From contig JANQPD010000034.1 of the NCBI GenBank assembly GCA_028285465.1, forward strand, positions 1 through 59,297: DNA of 59,297 nt, in the 5' to 3' direction. The notes beneath the pieces are model-generated. The model saw only the letters and a list, made by a program, of their open reading frames with translations, searched no databases and was not told the DNA's origin. Shown piece after piece: positions 19,314 to 29,391 of the stretch. The DNA comes from Owenweeksia sp. GTDB taxonomy: Bacteria; Bacteroidota; Bacteroidia; Flavobacteriales; Schleiferiaceae. Each line of letters starts with the position of its first letter. Position 1 is the stretch's first letter. The translations under genes were made by a program, and so were the position numbers.

Positions 19314-19356
19314 CGGCCTCATGTAGTTAATGTACATGAGGCCGATTCTTTTTTTT
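19314..19356 (+). terminator. Terminator-like hairpin spanning the subtilase start codon
   Basis: CGGCCTCATGTA (19314-19325) pairs perfectly with TACATGAGGCCG (19333-19344) across a 7-nt loop, and ATTCTTTTTTTT follows. The apparent ATG of the downstream protease (19330) sits in the loop/right arm and the T-run encodes its signal peptide (ILFF). It should terminate the upstream transcript or hide the start codon in any read-through RNA. Confidence 0.75.
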
Positions 19357-21012
19357 ATCGTTTTATGGCTTGGCTGGGTTCCCTTTACGCTTGCGCAACC
19401 CGGAGTCAGCCCAGTGAAACCTGCTGGTTCGGGAGAAAGCTATAGCATTGAGGCCGCGCGGCTTTGGCCGGGGGGAGACTTTTCCCTGACGGGAAACGGG
19501 ATTACCATTTATCAATGGGAGGCTTTTGATGGATCAGGGAGCCACCCCGATACAGCTGATGCACAACTGGCAGGACGCGTGGATACCGCCAATACATTGG
19601 ATGGCTTCAGCAGCCATGCCACGGAAATGGCGCGGATCATGATCGGGCAAACGGGCGACTCCACCCAGGGAGTGGCTTATAATGCACGGATTCGCTCTTA
19701 CAGCCTTACAGATTATGCTCAGAACCTGAACACCGCTCTCCTATCGGGAATGGAATTGTCCAATCATTCTTTTGGTTTCAATGCAGGGTGGGTAGGCACC
19801 TTTTGGTATGGCCTGGAAGAAATAGACAGTACTGAAGATTACAACTTCGGGCGTTATGCATATTGGGACTCGCTCATGGATGCCCTATGTTACCAATATC
19901 CCTATTTTGTGTCCGTACAAAGCGCGGGAAACAGCAGGGGGCTCCTTGTATCGGGCGCGCACCAACTCTACCGTTCTGTAAATGGCTCTACCTCGAGCTA
20001 CCAGGTAGTAAATAGCAGTGCTGTACGCCAAACCAACGGGGGAGCAGACGGTTTTGATTGTATGCCATCGGGCTGCCTGGGTAAGAACAGGCTGATCGTT
20101 GGAGCCGTACAGCCCTTGGCGCAAGGCTGGCAGGATACTTCAGGGGTGCTCATACAGGCAAGATCTTCATTTGGCCCTGTAGACGATGGCCGCATAAAGC
20201 CGGACCTAGTAGCCGGAGGCGCGCAAACATCACAGGCATCGGCTGCAGTAAGTGGCCTCCTGGCCTTATTAAAGGAACATTATCAAAACCTGAATGGCCG
20301 TCAGCCATTGTCCAGTACGTTGCGGGGAACGCTTATCCATACAGCCGAAGAGGCAGGCACCGCACGAGGGCCGGATTATAAACACGGTTGGGGGCTGGTA
20401 AACGGTTTAGCGGCAGCCCGGCAGCTTTCCAACGCCGATCACTTACATCCAACCTATGAAGATACCTTACGCGATGGTGATACCGCGGTTTATTATTTCT
20501 ATGCAGACACCAACGAACTGAAAGCTAGCCTTTGCTGGACCGACCCTCCCGGAACACCTGTACCTTTTGCACACGATCCTGCCGTGCTGGACAATTCCAA
20601 GCAAATGCTGGTAAACGATCTGGACCTCCGGCTGGAACAGTTAAGCAACAATCAGGTTTACCAGCCTTATGTACTGGACAAAGCAAGGCCCGCTCAGGGG
20701 GCCTTCCAAGGGGATAATGCCGTAGACAACGTAGAGCAGATTGACCGGGATATGGCAAAAAAAGGTTGGCATAAGCTTACCATAACCCATAAAGGAAAGC
20801 TTGAGGGGGGCAAACAGGTGTATAGCCTGCTGATAAGCGGGGCACGGGCTGCGCTTTACTACGATGGAGCAAAATGGACTCCCCATGCGCCAAATGCTCA
20901 TACGGAGCATATGGACGTGTACATATCGGAGAACAGCGTGGTCAGCTTAAGCGGAGGGCTTAAAGCAAATCAATTTACAATAGGCCGGGGCGCCAAAGTC
21001 ACCCTCAATTAG
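19330..21012 (+). CDS. Divergent subtilisin-like (S8) serine peptidase
   Basis: The 560-residue product is a predicted exported subtilase. The signal peptide ends near residue 22 (LAQ). The family's three catalytic blocks can be placed but are altered. The Asp block reads ITIYQWEAFDGSGSHPD, with Glu64 where Asp is expected (Asp67 nearby is a less well spaced alternative). The His block FSSHATEMA is intact (His96). The oxyanion block SAGNSRG is intact (Asn201). The Ser block reads AQTSQASAAVSG instead of GTSxAxPxVSG, keeping the Ser (about 302) but losing the Gly and Pro. After residue 380 a jelly-roll-like domain follows; there is no T9SS sorting domain. Start may be the ATG at 19330 or 19336. 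Activity is doubtful rather than excluded. Confidence 0.78.
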   Translation: MYMRPILFFIVLWLGWVPFTLAQPGVSPVKPAGSGESYSIEAARLWPGGDFSLTGNGITIYQWEAFDGSGSHPDTADAQLAGRVDTANTLDGFSSHATEMARIMIGQTGDSTQGVAYNARIRSYSLTDYAQNLNTALLSGMELSNHSFGFNAGWVGTFWYGLEEIDSTEDYNFGRYAYWDSLMDALCYQYPYFVSVQSAGNSRGLLVSGAHQLYRSVNGSTSSYQVVNSSAVRQTNGGADGFDCMPSGCLGKNRLIVGAVQPLAQGWQDTSGVLIQARSSFGPVDDGRIKPDLVAGGAQTSQASAAVSGLLALLKEHYQNLNGRQPLSSTLRGTLIHTAEEAGTARGPDYKHGWGLVNGLAAARQLSNADHLHPTYEDTLRDGDTAVYYFYADTNELKASLCWTDPPGTPVPFAHDPAVLDNSKQMLVNDLDLRLEQLSNNQVYQPYVLDKARPAQGAFQGDNAVDNVEQIDRDMAKKGWHKLTITHKGKLEGGKQVYSLLISGARAALYYDGAKWTPHAPNAHTEHMDVYISENSVVSLSGGLKANQFTIGRGAKVTLN

Positions 21013-21433
21013 ATATGAAAAGCACTTGCCCGTCAAAATTAACGGCATAGGGAACCAGGCCCCGTGCTGCGCCCTCTCCTGGAGAACCATCAAAAAGTAC
21101 ATACTTTTCTTGTTGACAACTGCACTCCGCAAATATGTCGTCTGCACTTATAGCGAGTTGACTGCAGCTCTGATTGAAGTGCTCAGGGCAGGCACGATCG
21201 TAAACCGCAAAATCGTTTGCGGTGTTATTCAGATAGCGCCTGTATACGATCAGACCCCGGTAACCGCCCTCAGCGTATACCCACCCACCCGGGTTTTGCA
21301 GGGCCTGGTTAGAGGGATTGTTGAGGTAGAGCACTTCCTGCACCTGCACATTTGGAAAGTCATTCGCCTGATTTTTTTTGCAACCAGAGGCAACCAATGC
21401 AGTGAGTAAGGTCAATAATGTAAACAATCGCAT
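21005..21433 (-). CDS. Lipoprotein with degenerate Rieske-like domain
   Basis: The 142-residue product has a signal with lipobox LVASGC (Cys18), so it is likely a lipoprotein. The C-terminal half looks like a Rieske fold: YDRACPEHFNQSC, then FAECSCQQEKYVLFDGSPGEGAARGLVPYAV, where the Y-x-L-x-D-G-x-P-x-G-A-A-x-x-L-x-x-Y-x-V run is typical. The cluster ligands are incomplete: the first box gives Cys82 and His85, the second gives Cys104 and Cys106 but no His at the usual place (QQ instead). It may therefore not hold a normal [2Fe-2S] centre. ATG at 21433 preferred to 21460 because it starts directly with the signal peptide. It converges on the subtilase gene with an 8-nt overlap. Confidence 0.7.
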   Translation of the reverse strand: MRLFTLLTLLTALVASGCKKNQANDFPNVQVQEVLYLNNPSNQALQNPGGWVYAEGGYRGLIVYRRYLNNTANDFAVYDRACPEHFNQSCSQLAISADDIFAECSCQQEKYVLFDGSPGEGAARGLVPYAVNFDGQVLFISN

Positions 21434-21669
21434 ATTTAATTGCTTTTGAAAGTACTCCAAAGTAACAGCATAAATGCTGATTTGGTATTTGTTTAACCAC
21501 TTTAAGTCAAATCTTAAAAAAATGTTAATAAAAAGAGGTGCGTTCTCAAAGTATTAGGGCACAATTGGCTTTATACGTGGGACTTAGCCTTTTGTGGGGT
21601 AGGCCGTTTTTGTACTATATTTACCGCCCTCTAAAATTTAAGAGCATTAATCGAAACCATTTTAAGCAT

Positions 21670-24600
21670 ATGGGAAAGAAGCTACTCGCGCTATTGATTT
21701 CACTTACTACTATTTGTTCGTTTGCGCAAACCCGTCCAGGTTCCTTAAGGGGGACTACTTATGAGAAAAGCACCGGAGAGCCCCTGCCTTTTGCCAATGT
21801 TGTAATCAAAGACGATGGAGGAGCTGCCATTGCCGGAGGAACTTCCGACCTTGATGGCAAATACAACATCAATCCGATCCCTCCCGGCAAATGGACCGTA
21901 GAAGTATCATTTACAGGGTATGCAACAGTAGTACAAAGGGGGGTTTTAATAACACCCAACAACCCAACCATATTAGACTTCAGGTTGGAAGAATCCAGTG
22001 AGATCCTTACTACAGTAGAGATTACATATAAAGCACCTCTTATTGAAAAAGGCAAAACGACCACCGTGGTTACCAGTGAAGACATTCAAAACATGGCAGT
22101 GCGCGATGTAACCTCGGTAGCTTCCCAGGCAGCAGGTGTAACCACCGATGCACAGGGAAACACCCGCGTTAGAGGAGCTAGGGATGAAGGTACCGTATAT
22201 TTTATTGATGGGGTAAAAGTGCGCGGAAGCACCAACCTTCCGCAGGCGGCCATTGCACAAACCGAGGTGATTACCGGTGGTTTACCCGCACAATACGGAG
22301 ACGCTATCGGAGGGGTGATCAACACGACCACACGTGGTCCTTCCGGAGAGTTTTTCGGCAACCTGGAGTTGCTCACCTCCGTTCCCTTTGATGCCTATGA
22401 CTACACCCTCTTTGCGGCTACTGCAGGGGGACCTATATTAAAGAACAAAAAAGATAAAAGGACCATTGTTGGCTTTTTGGCCTCTCTCGAATATGAATAC
22501 AGTGTGGAGCCAAGTCCCATTGCGGTACCTTACATTGAGGTTGACAGAGACCTGTTGATCGACATCGAGGAGAACCCTCTGGTAGTAGACCCTTCCGGCA
22601 ATTCGGTAAACAGCCGCACCCTTTTTGTTACGGAAGACGACCTTTCCGATATACAGGCCCGCCCGAATAGCTGGAATAATCAATTGCGCTTTAACGGTAC
22701 CCTGCAGTTTTTAACCTCTAAGAACACGACCTTTAACTTAGGGGGGCGTCTTACCTATGACGATGATAAAAGGGGAAATTATGTCAATCATCTTTTTAAC
22801 GCCAACAATAACCTCGATAACTTAGGGATAGACTGGGCTGTTTTTGGCCGCTTTACACAGCGCTTTAATTCATCCGGAGAAGACGCGAAGAACAACTTGA
22901 TAAAAAACGCTTTTTATACCATACAAGCCGATTATTCAAGAGACTTTAACCGGATATCCGACAATCGTTTCGGTGACAACTTCTTTCAATATGGATATGT
23001 TGGGGAGTTTGATATTGCCACTTCCCCCGCCTATATCTATGGACAGGATGAGGCTACGGGTGTTTTCGGGCACCGCTTTATCGGGAATTTTGAATCGGGC
23101 ATAGACTTTACCGAAGGAGGCTATAACCGGGTACGTGAGAATTATACCCGCCACTATTTTGAACTGGCCGAGGAAACCCCTACTTTACCTACCCGCACCC
23201 TTAACGAACTTCTGGGAGCAGGCGTGCCTATTAATGGCAGAAACCCAAGCAGTATATACAGCATTTGGGGCAATGCGGGCGCAGCACAAACGTTTGGGAC
23301 CTTTAATAACAGCCTTACAGCCAATTATTGGGAGCGTCAGAACAGCCAGTTCAGGGTAACGGCCAGTACCTCTTTCGACATAAAAGACCACTCTTTAATT
23401 GTGGGTTTTGAATACGAGCAGCGTTCGGACCGTGCCTGGGCGATTGATGCCGATGGGCTGTGGACACAAATGCGCCTGCTTCAAAACAGGGCAGTATCAG
23501 ACCTCGACCTCGACAATCCGCAGTTTGTATTTGACGAAAATGGGGTGTATCAGGATACCATTAACTATAACTTTGTATACAGCCCTTCTTTACGTAGTGA
23601 ATTTGCGGCTAATGTAAGATCAGCCTTAGGCTTAGATCCCAACGGTACGGAGCAGTTAAACATTGATGCGCTGGACCCCAATCTTTTTTCTATCGAGATG
23701 TTCTCGGCCGAAGAACTGTATAACCTGGGAGGTACTCCCTATGTAAAATACTACGGTTATGATAAGAACGGGGACATTTTAAGTACGCAGCCAACTATCG
23801 ATGACTTTTTTAATGAGGTAGATGCCAACGGCAACCGTACCCGCCCGGTAGGTGCGTTCCAACCCATTTATATAGCCGGTTATGTGCAGGATCAGTTTAC
23901 TTTCCGCGACCTTACCTTTAATGCGGGCATTCGCGTAGACCGCTTCGACCTGAACCAAAGTGTGTTAAAAGACCCGTATGTGCTGGGAGAATTTTACCGC
24001 GTAAGTGACCTGTCCAATACACCTTTGAGCTCTGAGCAGATCCCATCCAGCATCGGCCAGGACTTCGTGGTATATGTAAGCGATTTTGACTACAACCAGA
24101 ATACCAGGATCGTGGGTTACCGGGACGGGGTACAGTGGTATAACGCAGAAGGGGAACCTATTGCGAATCCCTTGGAAGTGGCTAATGCAGGTGGTGGGCA
24201 AGCAAAACCTTTTTTGGTTAACCCGAATGATACTTCCCAGTTAAGTGCCGCTTCTTTCCAGGATTATGACCCCCAGGTAGTGGTGATGCCCCGTATCTCT
24301 TTTACCTTCCCGGTTACAGATCGCGCGATCTTCATCGCCCACTTTGATAAACTGGCGCAACGGCCTACCACGAACCTGGCGCGTTTGGATCCTTTTCAAT
24401 ACTATGATTTGGATAACAACAGCAGCGGGGGTATTCTAAATAACCCGGACTTAAGGCCGCAGATCACTACGGAATACGAAATAGGCTTCAAACAGGCGTT
24501 AACGGATAATAGTGCGTTAAAAATCAGTGCTTTTTATCGCGAGTTGCGTGACCTTATCCAGGTACAGCTTTTCGCGCAAGCTTACCCGATCTCTTATACT

Positions 24601-25323
24601 GCCTATGGCAACCAGGATTATGGTACCGTAAAAGGATTTACACTGGAATACGAATTGCGGAGAACGAATAATGTATCGCTTACGGCAAACTATACCCTGC
24701 AATTTGCCAATGGTACGGGATCAGGTCCTACTTCGGGTGTTAACCTGGCAAGTGCCGGACAACCAAACCTGCGTTACATCCTACCTCTTAGTTATGACAA
24801 CCGCCACCAGTTCTTAGTGCGCTTTGATTACCGTTATGGCCGCGGGCTGGACTATACCGGTCCAAGCTGGGGGCGTAAATTCCTGCAGAGCTTTGGGGTA
24901 AATATTACGACCAATGCCATTTCCGGAGAACCCTATACACGCCGGAGATTCCCTTATTCGTTAAACTCAGCAGCAAGCTCAGTGCCCGTAGAGGGGCAGA
25001 TAAACGGAGCGCGTTTGCCCTGGCAGATCAGGCTCGATGCCCGTATCAATAAGGTGTTTTACTTTAAGAATAAGAAAGCCGGTAACCTGGAGATATATTT
25101 CCAGATATTCAACTTGCTGAACACCATTAATACAGTAGCCGTTTATCCGTTTACAGGTAGCCCTGACGATGATGGTTATCTCGCCTCTCAATTGGCGGAA
25201 ACGGCCATCCGGGAGCAAGTAAATACACAGGCTTTTGTAGACCTGTATAACAGAAGAGCAAACAGCCCATTCAATTTTACTGCTCCACGCACCATACGTC
25301 TGGGTATTGCATACAACTTTTAA
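21670..25323 (+). CDS. TonB-dependent outer-membrane receptor with N-terminal CarboxypepD_reg-like domain
   Basis: A 1217-residue outer-membrane transporter. Signal peptide (residues 1 to about 20, ending CSFAQ), then a carboxypeptidase-regulatory-like beta-sandwich (GSLRGTTYEKSTGEPLPFANVVIKDDGG...TSDLDGKYNINPIPPGKWTVEVSFTGY), a plug domain (VRGARDEGTVYFIDGVKVRG, ITGGLPAQYGDAIGGVINTTTR) and a long 22-strand-type barrel ending in an aromatic residue (RLGIAYNF). I chose the ATG at 21670 (MGKKLLALLISL) because it begins the signal peptide. The gene heads a run with the 1345-residue protein (13 nt later) and the PorV/PorQ-like gene. It is not followed by a SusD-like gene. The transported substrate, if any, cannot be inferred. 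Confidence 0.92.
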   Translation: MGKKLLALLISLTTICSFAQTRPGSLRGTTYEKSTGEPLPFANVVIKDDGGAAIAGGTSDLDGKYNINPIPPGKWTVEVSFTGYATVVQRGVLITPNNPTILDFRLEESSEILTTVEITYKAPLIEKGKTTTVVTSEDIQNMAVRDVTSVASQAAGVTTDAQGNTRVRGARDEGTVYFIDGVKVRGSTNLPQAAIAQTEVITGGLPAQYGDAIGGVINTTTRGPSGEFFGNLELLTSVPFDAYDYTLFAATAGGPILKNKKDKRTIVGFLASLEYEYSVEPSPIAVPYIEVDRDLLIDIEENPLVVDPSGNSVNSRTLFVTEDDLSDIQARPNSWNNQLRFNGTLQFLTSKNTTFNLGGRLTYDDDKRGNYVNHLFNANNNLDNLGIDWAVFGRFTQRFNSSGEDAKNNLIKNAFYTIQADYSRDFNRISDNRFGDNFFQYGYVGEFDIATSPAYIYGQDEATGVFGHRFIGNFESGIDFTEGGYNRVRENYTRHYFELAEETPTLPTRTLNELLGAGVPINGRNPSSIYSIWGNAGAAQTFGTFNNSLTANYWERQNSQFRVTASTSFDIKDHSLIVGFEYEQRSDRAWAIDADGLWTQMRLLQNRAVSDLDLDNPQFVFDENGVYQDTINYNFVYSPSLRSEFAANVRSALGLDPNGTEQLNIDALDPNLFSIEMFSAEELYNLGGTPYVKYYGYDKNGDILSTQPTIDDFFNEVDANGNRTRPVGAFQPIYIAGYVQDQFTFRDLTFNAGIRVDRFDLNQSVLKDPYVLGEFYRVSDLSNTPLSSEQIPSSIGQDFVVYVSDFDYNQNTRIVGYRDGVQWYNAEGEPIANPLEVANAGGGQAKPFLVNPNDTSQLSAASFQDYDPQVVVMPRISFTFPVTDRAIFIAHFDKLAQRPTTNLARLDPFQYYDLDNNSSGGILNNPDLRPQITTEYEIGFKQALTDNSALKISAFYRELRDLIQVQLFAQAYPISYTAYGNQDYGTVKGFTLEYELRRTNNVSLTANYTLQFANGTGSGPTSGVNLASAGQPNLRYILPLSYDNRHQFLVRFDYRYGRGLDYTGPSWGRKFLQSFGVNITTNAISGEPYTRRRFPYSLNSAASSVPVEGQINGARLPWQIRLDARINKVFYFKNKKAGNLEIYFQIFNLLNTINTVAVYPFTGSPDDDGYLASQLAETAIREQVNTQAFVDLYNRRANSPFNFTAPRTIRLGIAYNF

Positions 25324-25336
25324 CATCAAGTAGATT

Positions 25337-28300
25337 ATGAAAACAAAATACATAGCGCTTACACTGGCCTTAGGGATTATGGGCAGCACGATGGCTCGCA
25401 AGCCGCCTACCGTTAAGCGTAAAACTTCAATGAAGGCGTTGGCGGAAGGTTGTGCCCCCGCAACAGCCCAGACAGATCTGAATATCAACAATGTCCGGGC
25501 ATTGATCCTCAGCGGAGGGGATATGTGGTGGGATCTGGACCAAAACCCCCGCTATGAAATTCCCAAGGGCAGCAACAGGCATTCCATGTTTGCCGGTGCA
25601 CTCTGGTTGGGAGGAGTAGATGAGGCAGAGCAGCTCAAGCTAGCCGCTATGACTTACCGCAGCAGCGGTGTAGACTATTGGACAGGCCCCTTGAGTGAAG
25701 ACAATACGGCTTCGATAACCCAGGAAATATGCCAGTTGTATAACCGGCAGTGGCTTATTACCCGTGAGCAGGTAGAAACACACGCGGCCTGGATTGCTTG
25801 TAAAGAAGATCCTAATTGCGATATAGCAGAGCGCTTTCCGGATTATGCAGGTAACATCCCAACCGTTATCCTGGAATGGCCCGGTAACGGTATAAACGAT
25901 GAGTTGGCGAATAAACTAGCGCCCTATATAGAAAGCTCGAGAAACGGAACACCCGGTTTTTACGATCCGGAATGGGACTATCCCGCTTATGACCTGGAAA
26001 GGCAGTTTGATTGCAGGCTTAAAGAAACCGACCTGTTGTATGGGGACCAAACGATCTGGTGGGTATACAACGACAAAGGAAACGTGCACACGGAGACACA
26101 GGCTGCTGCCTTGGGATTTGAAATACGAGCCCAGGCATTTGCTTTTACCTCAAATGATGAGATCAACAACATGACGTTCAATAACTACCGTATATTGAAT
26201 AAGTCATCCTTTACACTGGCAGACACCTATTTTGGAACCTGGTTCGATCCGGACCTGGGTTTTGCCGGGGATGATATTATAGGTTGCGACATTCCACGCG
26301 GGCTTGGCTACTGCTATAATGCGGATGCAGATGACGAGGGACCTCGCGGGTATGGGTTAAACCCCCCGGCAGTTGGGTTCGACTTTTTCCAGGGCCCATT
26401 TGCCGATTATTTTGATGAGAAAGACAACGACCGGGACGGCTGTGTGGATGGTGTGCGCGACTCATTGGGAAATTGTGTAAGAGAAAACCCGGCTCTGGGT
26501 ATAAACGAACGGATCATCATGTCGGGTTTTATGTATTTCAACAACACGGCCCCAGGGAACCCTCCTTCTCAAACCACAGACCCTCAAACCGCACAGGAGT
26601 TTTACAACTACCTGCAATCCAGGTGGAAAAACGGGAATAACCTGGTGATCGAAACTCCTTCCGGAAAAGGAGACCTGGGCAATGGAGACGGTTTTACTAC
26701 CGATGGATCAGGACAAAAAACGCTTTTTGCCTACCCGGGAGAAAGCTTTGATACTACGGGAAATAATGAGCCGACCGCTGCTATTGCAAATGGTGGCTGG
26801 TGGGAATCTCCGGGTAACCTTAAAGACAAAAGAGGACTGCATACCGCAGGACCATTCTCCCTGCTTCCCGGAGCGCTCAACTTTATTACAACCGGGGTGG
26901 TGTGGGCCAGAAACTTTACCAGTACCGACCTCTTCGCTTCCGTTAATGATGTAATCGTAGCAGATGACAAAGCCCAGCAACTGTTTGATAACTGTTTCCA
27001 GATTTTGGACGGCCCTAACTCGCCGGATGTAGAGATCGTGGAGCTTGATCGTGAAATAGTGATCAATTTCGTTGATCCCTTTAATTCTAAAACAGTGGGG
27101 TATACACAAAGAGACCCGCTTATTCCCCCCCGGGCGGAGTGGTCACCTACACAGCGGGACAGTGCCAGAATAGCGGGGTATTTTGATTATCGGTTTGAAG
27201 GTTTCCAGATCTTCCAGGTATCCGGTCCGGATGTTAGTGTTGAAGATATTTACGACAATGCACAATCGCGCCTGGTAGCACAGAGCGACCTTAAGAACGG
27301 TGTAGGGCAAATTGTAAATTATATAAATGACCCCGATCTGGAGGATGCACCCTTGGTACCAATGGACATGACCCTGGCTGCAGAAAACAATGGTATAAAA
27401 CTTAGCTATAGCTTTGTTGAAGATCAGTTTGCCACGGGGGATAAACGCCTGATCAACGACCGGGAGTACTATTTTTATATAATCGCCTATTCCCATAACG
27501 ACTACATAAAATTCGACCCTAGGTCAATGGGAGATGACGCCAACGCGCAAAAAACACCTTACCTGGCAGGTAGAAGGATAGGCAACGGGCAAAAGCCTTA
27601 TTTAGCCATTCCGAGCAAAGTGGAGCCCAGGTTTAATGGGACGAACCTAAACGCGGATTATGGCGATCCCATTCAAATTACCCGTTTGGCAGGAGCAGGT
27701 AACGGGGGTAACTTCTTAGAAGTTACAGAGCAATCAAGAAATGATATTGCCAATAATATTAAGGTAGATGAAGTAACCTATCTGTCCGGAGCCGGTCCTT
27801 TTAATATCACGGTGGCAAACCCTTTTGATGTGATTGCCGGAGAATACACACTTAGTTTTGATAGCGATGCTTCCGATTCAAGATGGTCTGTAACTGATGC
27901 TGCGGGCAACATAATATATGAATCGCAGAACTCTATTGCTTTCCTTGGGGAAGAGATCATAGATACCCTCGGTGTATCCATTACGTTCATTAACCAGGTG
28001 CGGCCTGGAAACGATACCCTGGGTGAGCGAAACAACGGCATTATCGGTGGACAGGTAACCTTCGAAGATCAGAGTAAACCCTGGCTGCTTGGTGTTGAGG
28101 ATGATGAATCCTTTACCCCTTTTAACTGGATCCTGGCCGGTACCAACGACCCGGATAACGGGATAGGTTCCGTGTACAATGATTTTCCTGGCGACAACAA
28201 AGGCTTCTTTGAGGGCATACTACAAGGAACCTGGGCACCGGTGTATTATGGTTCTGATGTGGAGTTTAACGAAGGAGGCTTTGGCACATTGGGCTTTGGT

Positions 28301-29374
28301 ATACGGCCAAAAGGCCTGGTAAGCAACATTGCCAACCTGGCAAATGTTGACCTGGTGATCACGAAAGACCCTTCAAAGTGGACACGTGTGCCTGTTTTTG
28401 AACTGAGCGATTTACCGCAGAACGCTGAAGGAAACACGGAGAAGTTCCAACTTCGTTCTGACCTAACGCTGAATAAAACAGCAAACGGAGACCTGGTACA
28501 GGTTGCGCTTGACGACAACGACCCAACCAATAGAGGCTGGTCTTATTTCCCGGGTTATGCCATCAATGTGGAAACCGGAAGGAGGTTGTGTATGGCTTTT
28601 GGTGAAAACTCCAACTTAAAAAATGAGAATGGAGACGATATGATCTGGAACCCCAGCGTGTTAAATAGCCGCGTTTTTGGTACTGCTTTGGGAGGCATGC
28701 ACGTAATTTACATTTTCGGTGACTCTACTACCATCAGCGGACAAGTCATCGACCTGACGTATACCGGTGACGACATCTTAAGCTGGCCCTTGTTCGACAG
28801 GACGCAAAACCTGTCAGGGGCACTCAATCAGCGAAATCTTTTCGGAGCTATGCACTGGGCGTCCATTCCGATTGTTGACCCGCTGCATACCTTCAATACG
28901 TATAACGAGATACCCACGGATGTTACGGTTTCCCTGAGGGTAACAAAGCCTTACCAAAGGACAGAATTCTCAGGCCCCAATGACGGGTATCCGCAGTACC
29001 AGTTCAATACAAATGGACGGGCAGCCGATAAGAATAACATTAATGTAGCCAAATCTGCTCTTGACCTGGTTAACGTAGTACCAAACCCCTATTACGGAGG
29101 TTCGTTATACGAGGATAGTCAGTTAGATAATATTGTGAAGATCAATAACTTACCCCCAAGATGTAACATCAATATCTATATGACCAATGGTACTTTGGTA
29201 AGAACCATTGATAAAGACAACAACCTGACTTTCGTTGAGTGGGATTTGAAGAACGACTATAACGTGCCTATCTCAGGCGGGGTATACCTCATCCATGTGG
29301 ATGCCGGGTCAGCCGGTGAAACGGTGGTGAAGTTCATGTGCATACAGCGCCCGGTTGACCTTAACGCATTTTAA
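25337..29374 (+). CDS. Giant secreted surface protein with T9SS type A-like C-terminal domain
   Basis: The 1345-residue product has a signal peptide (about residues 1-20, ending STMA). It shows no domain whose function I recognise. The N-terminal part is Trp/Tyr-rich (GGDMWWDLDQNPRYEIP, SMFAGALWLGGVDE), and an Asp-rich loop (DEKDNDRDGCVDG) near residue 360 looks calcium-binding. The last 100 residues form a FlgD-Ig/type A-like sorting domain: LVNVVPNPYYGGS, INIYMTNGTLVRTIDKD, ISGGVYLIHVDAGSAGETVVKFM, with an unusual tail CIQRPVDLNAF. It lies between the TonB receptor and the PorV/PorQ-like gene, only 13 and 17 nt apart. From that context it is probably a surface partner of the receptor that leaves through T9SS; this is inference. 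Confidence 0.75.
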   Translation: MKTKYIALTLALGIMGSTMARKPPTVKRKTSMKALAEGCAPATAQTDLNINNVRALILSGGDMWWDLDQNPRYEIPKGSNRHSMFAGALWLGGVDEAEQLKLAAMTYRSSGVDYWTGPLSEDNTASITQEICQLYNRQWLITREQVETHAAWIACKEDPNCDIAERFPDYAGNIPTVILEWPGNGINDELANKLAPYIESSRNGTPGFYDPEWDYPAYDLERQFDCRLKETDLLYGDQTIWWVYNDKGNVHTETQAAALGFEIRAQAFAFTSNDEINNMTFNNYRILNKSSFTLADTYFGTWFDPDLGFAGDDIIGCDIPRGLGYCYNADADDEGPRGYGLNPPAVGFDFFQGPFADYFDEKDNDRDGCVDGVRDSLGNCVRENPALGINERIIMSGFMYFNNTAPGNPPSQTTDPQTAQEFYNYLQSRWKNGNNLVIETPSGKGDLGNGDGFTTDGSGQKTLFAYPGESFDTTGNNEPTAAIANGGWWESPGNLKDKRGLHTAGPFSLLPGALNFITTGVVWARNFTSTDLFASVNDVIVADDKAQQLFDNCFQILDGPNSPDVEIVELDREIVINFVDPFNSKTVGYTQRDPLIPPRAEWSPTQRDSARIAGYFDYRFEGFQIFQVSGPDVSVEDIYDNAQSRLVAQSDLKNGVGQIVNYINDPDLEDAPLVPMDMTLAAENNGIKLSYSFVEDQFATGDKRLINDREYYFYIIAYSHNDYIKFDPRSMGDDANAQKTPYLAGRRIGNGQKPYLAIPSKVEPRFNGTNLNADYGDPIQITRLAGAGNGGNFLEVTEQSRNDIANNIKVDEVTYLSGAGPFNITVANPFDVIAGEYTLSFDSDASDSRWSVTDAAGNIIYESQNSIAFLGEEIIDTLGVSITFINQVRPGNDTLGERNNGIIGGQVTFEDQSKPWLLGVEDDESFTPFNWILAGTNDPDNGIGSVYNDFPGDNKGFFEGILQGTWAPVYYGSDVEFNEGGFGTLGFGIRPKGLVSNIANLANVDLVITKDPSKWTRVPVFELSDLPQNAEGNTEKFQLRSDLTLNKTANGDLVQVALDDNDPTNRGWSYFPGYAINVETGRRLCMAFGENSNLKNENGDDMIWNPSVLNSRVFGTALGGMHVIYIFGDSTTISGQVIDLTYTGDDILSWPLFDRTQNLSGALNQRNLFGAMHWASIPIVDPLHTFNTYNEIPTDVTVSLRVTKPYQRTEFSGPNDGYPQYQFNTNGRAADKNNINVAKSALDLVNVVPNPYYGGSLYEDSQLDNIVKINNLPPRCNINIYMTNGTLVRTIDKDNNLTFVEWDLKNDYNVPISGGVYLIHVDAGSAGETVVKFMCIQRPVDLNAF

Positions 29375-29391
29375 TCAGAGACAAAAACAAT

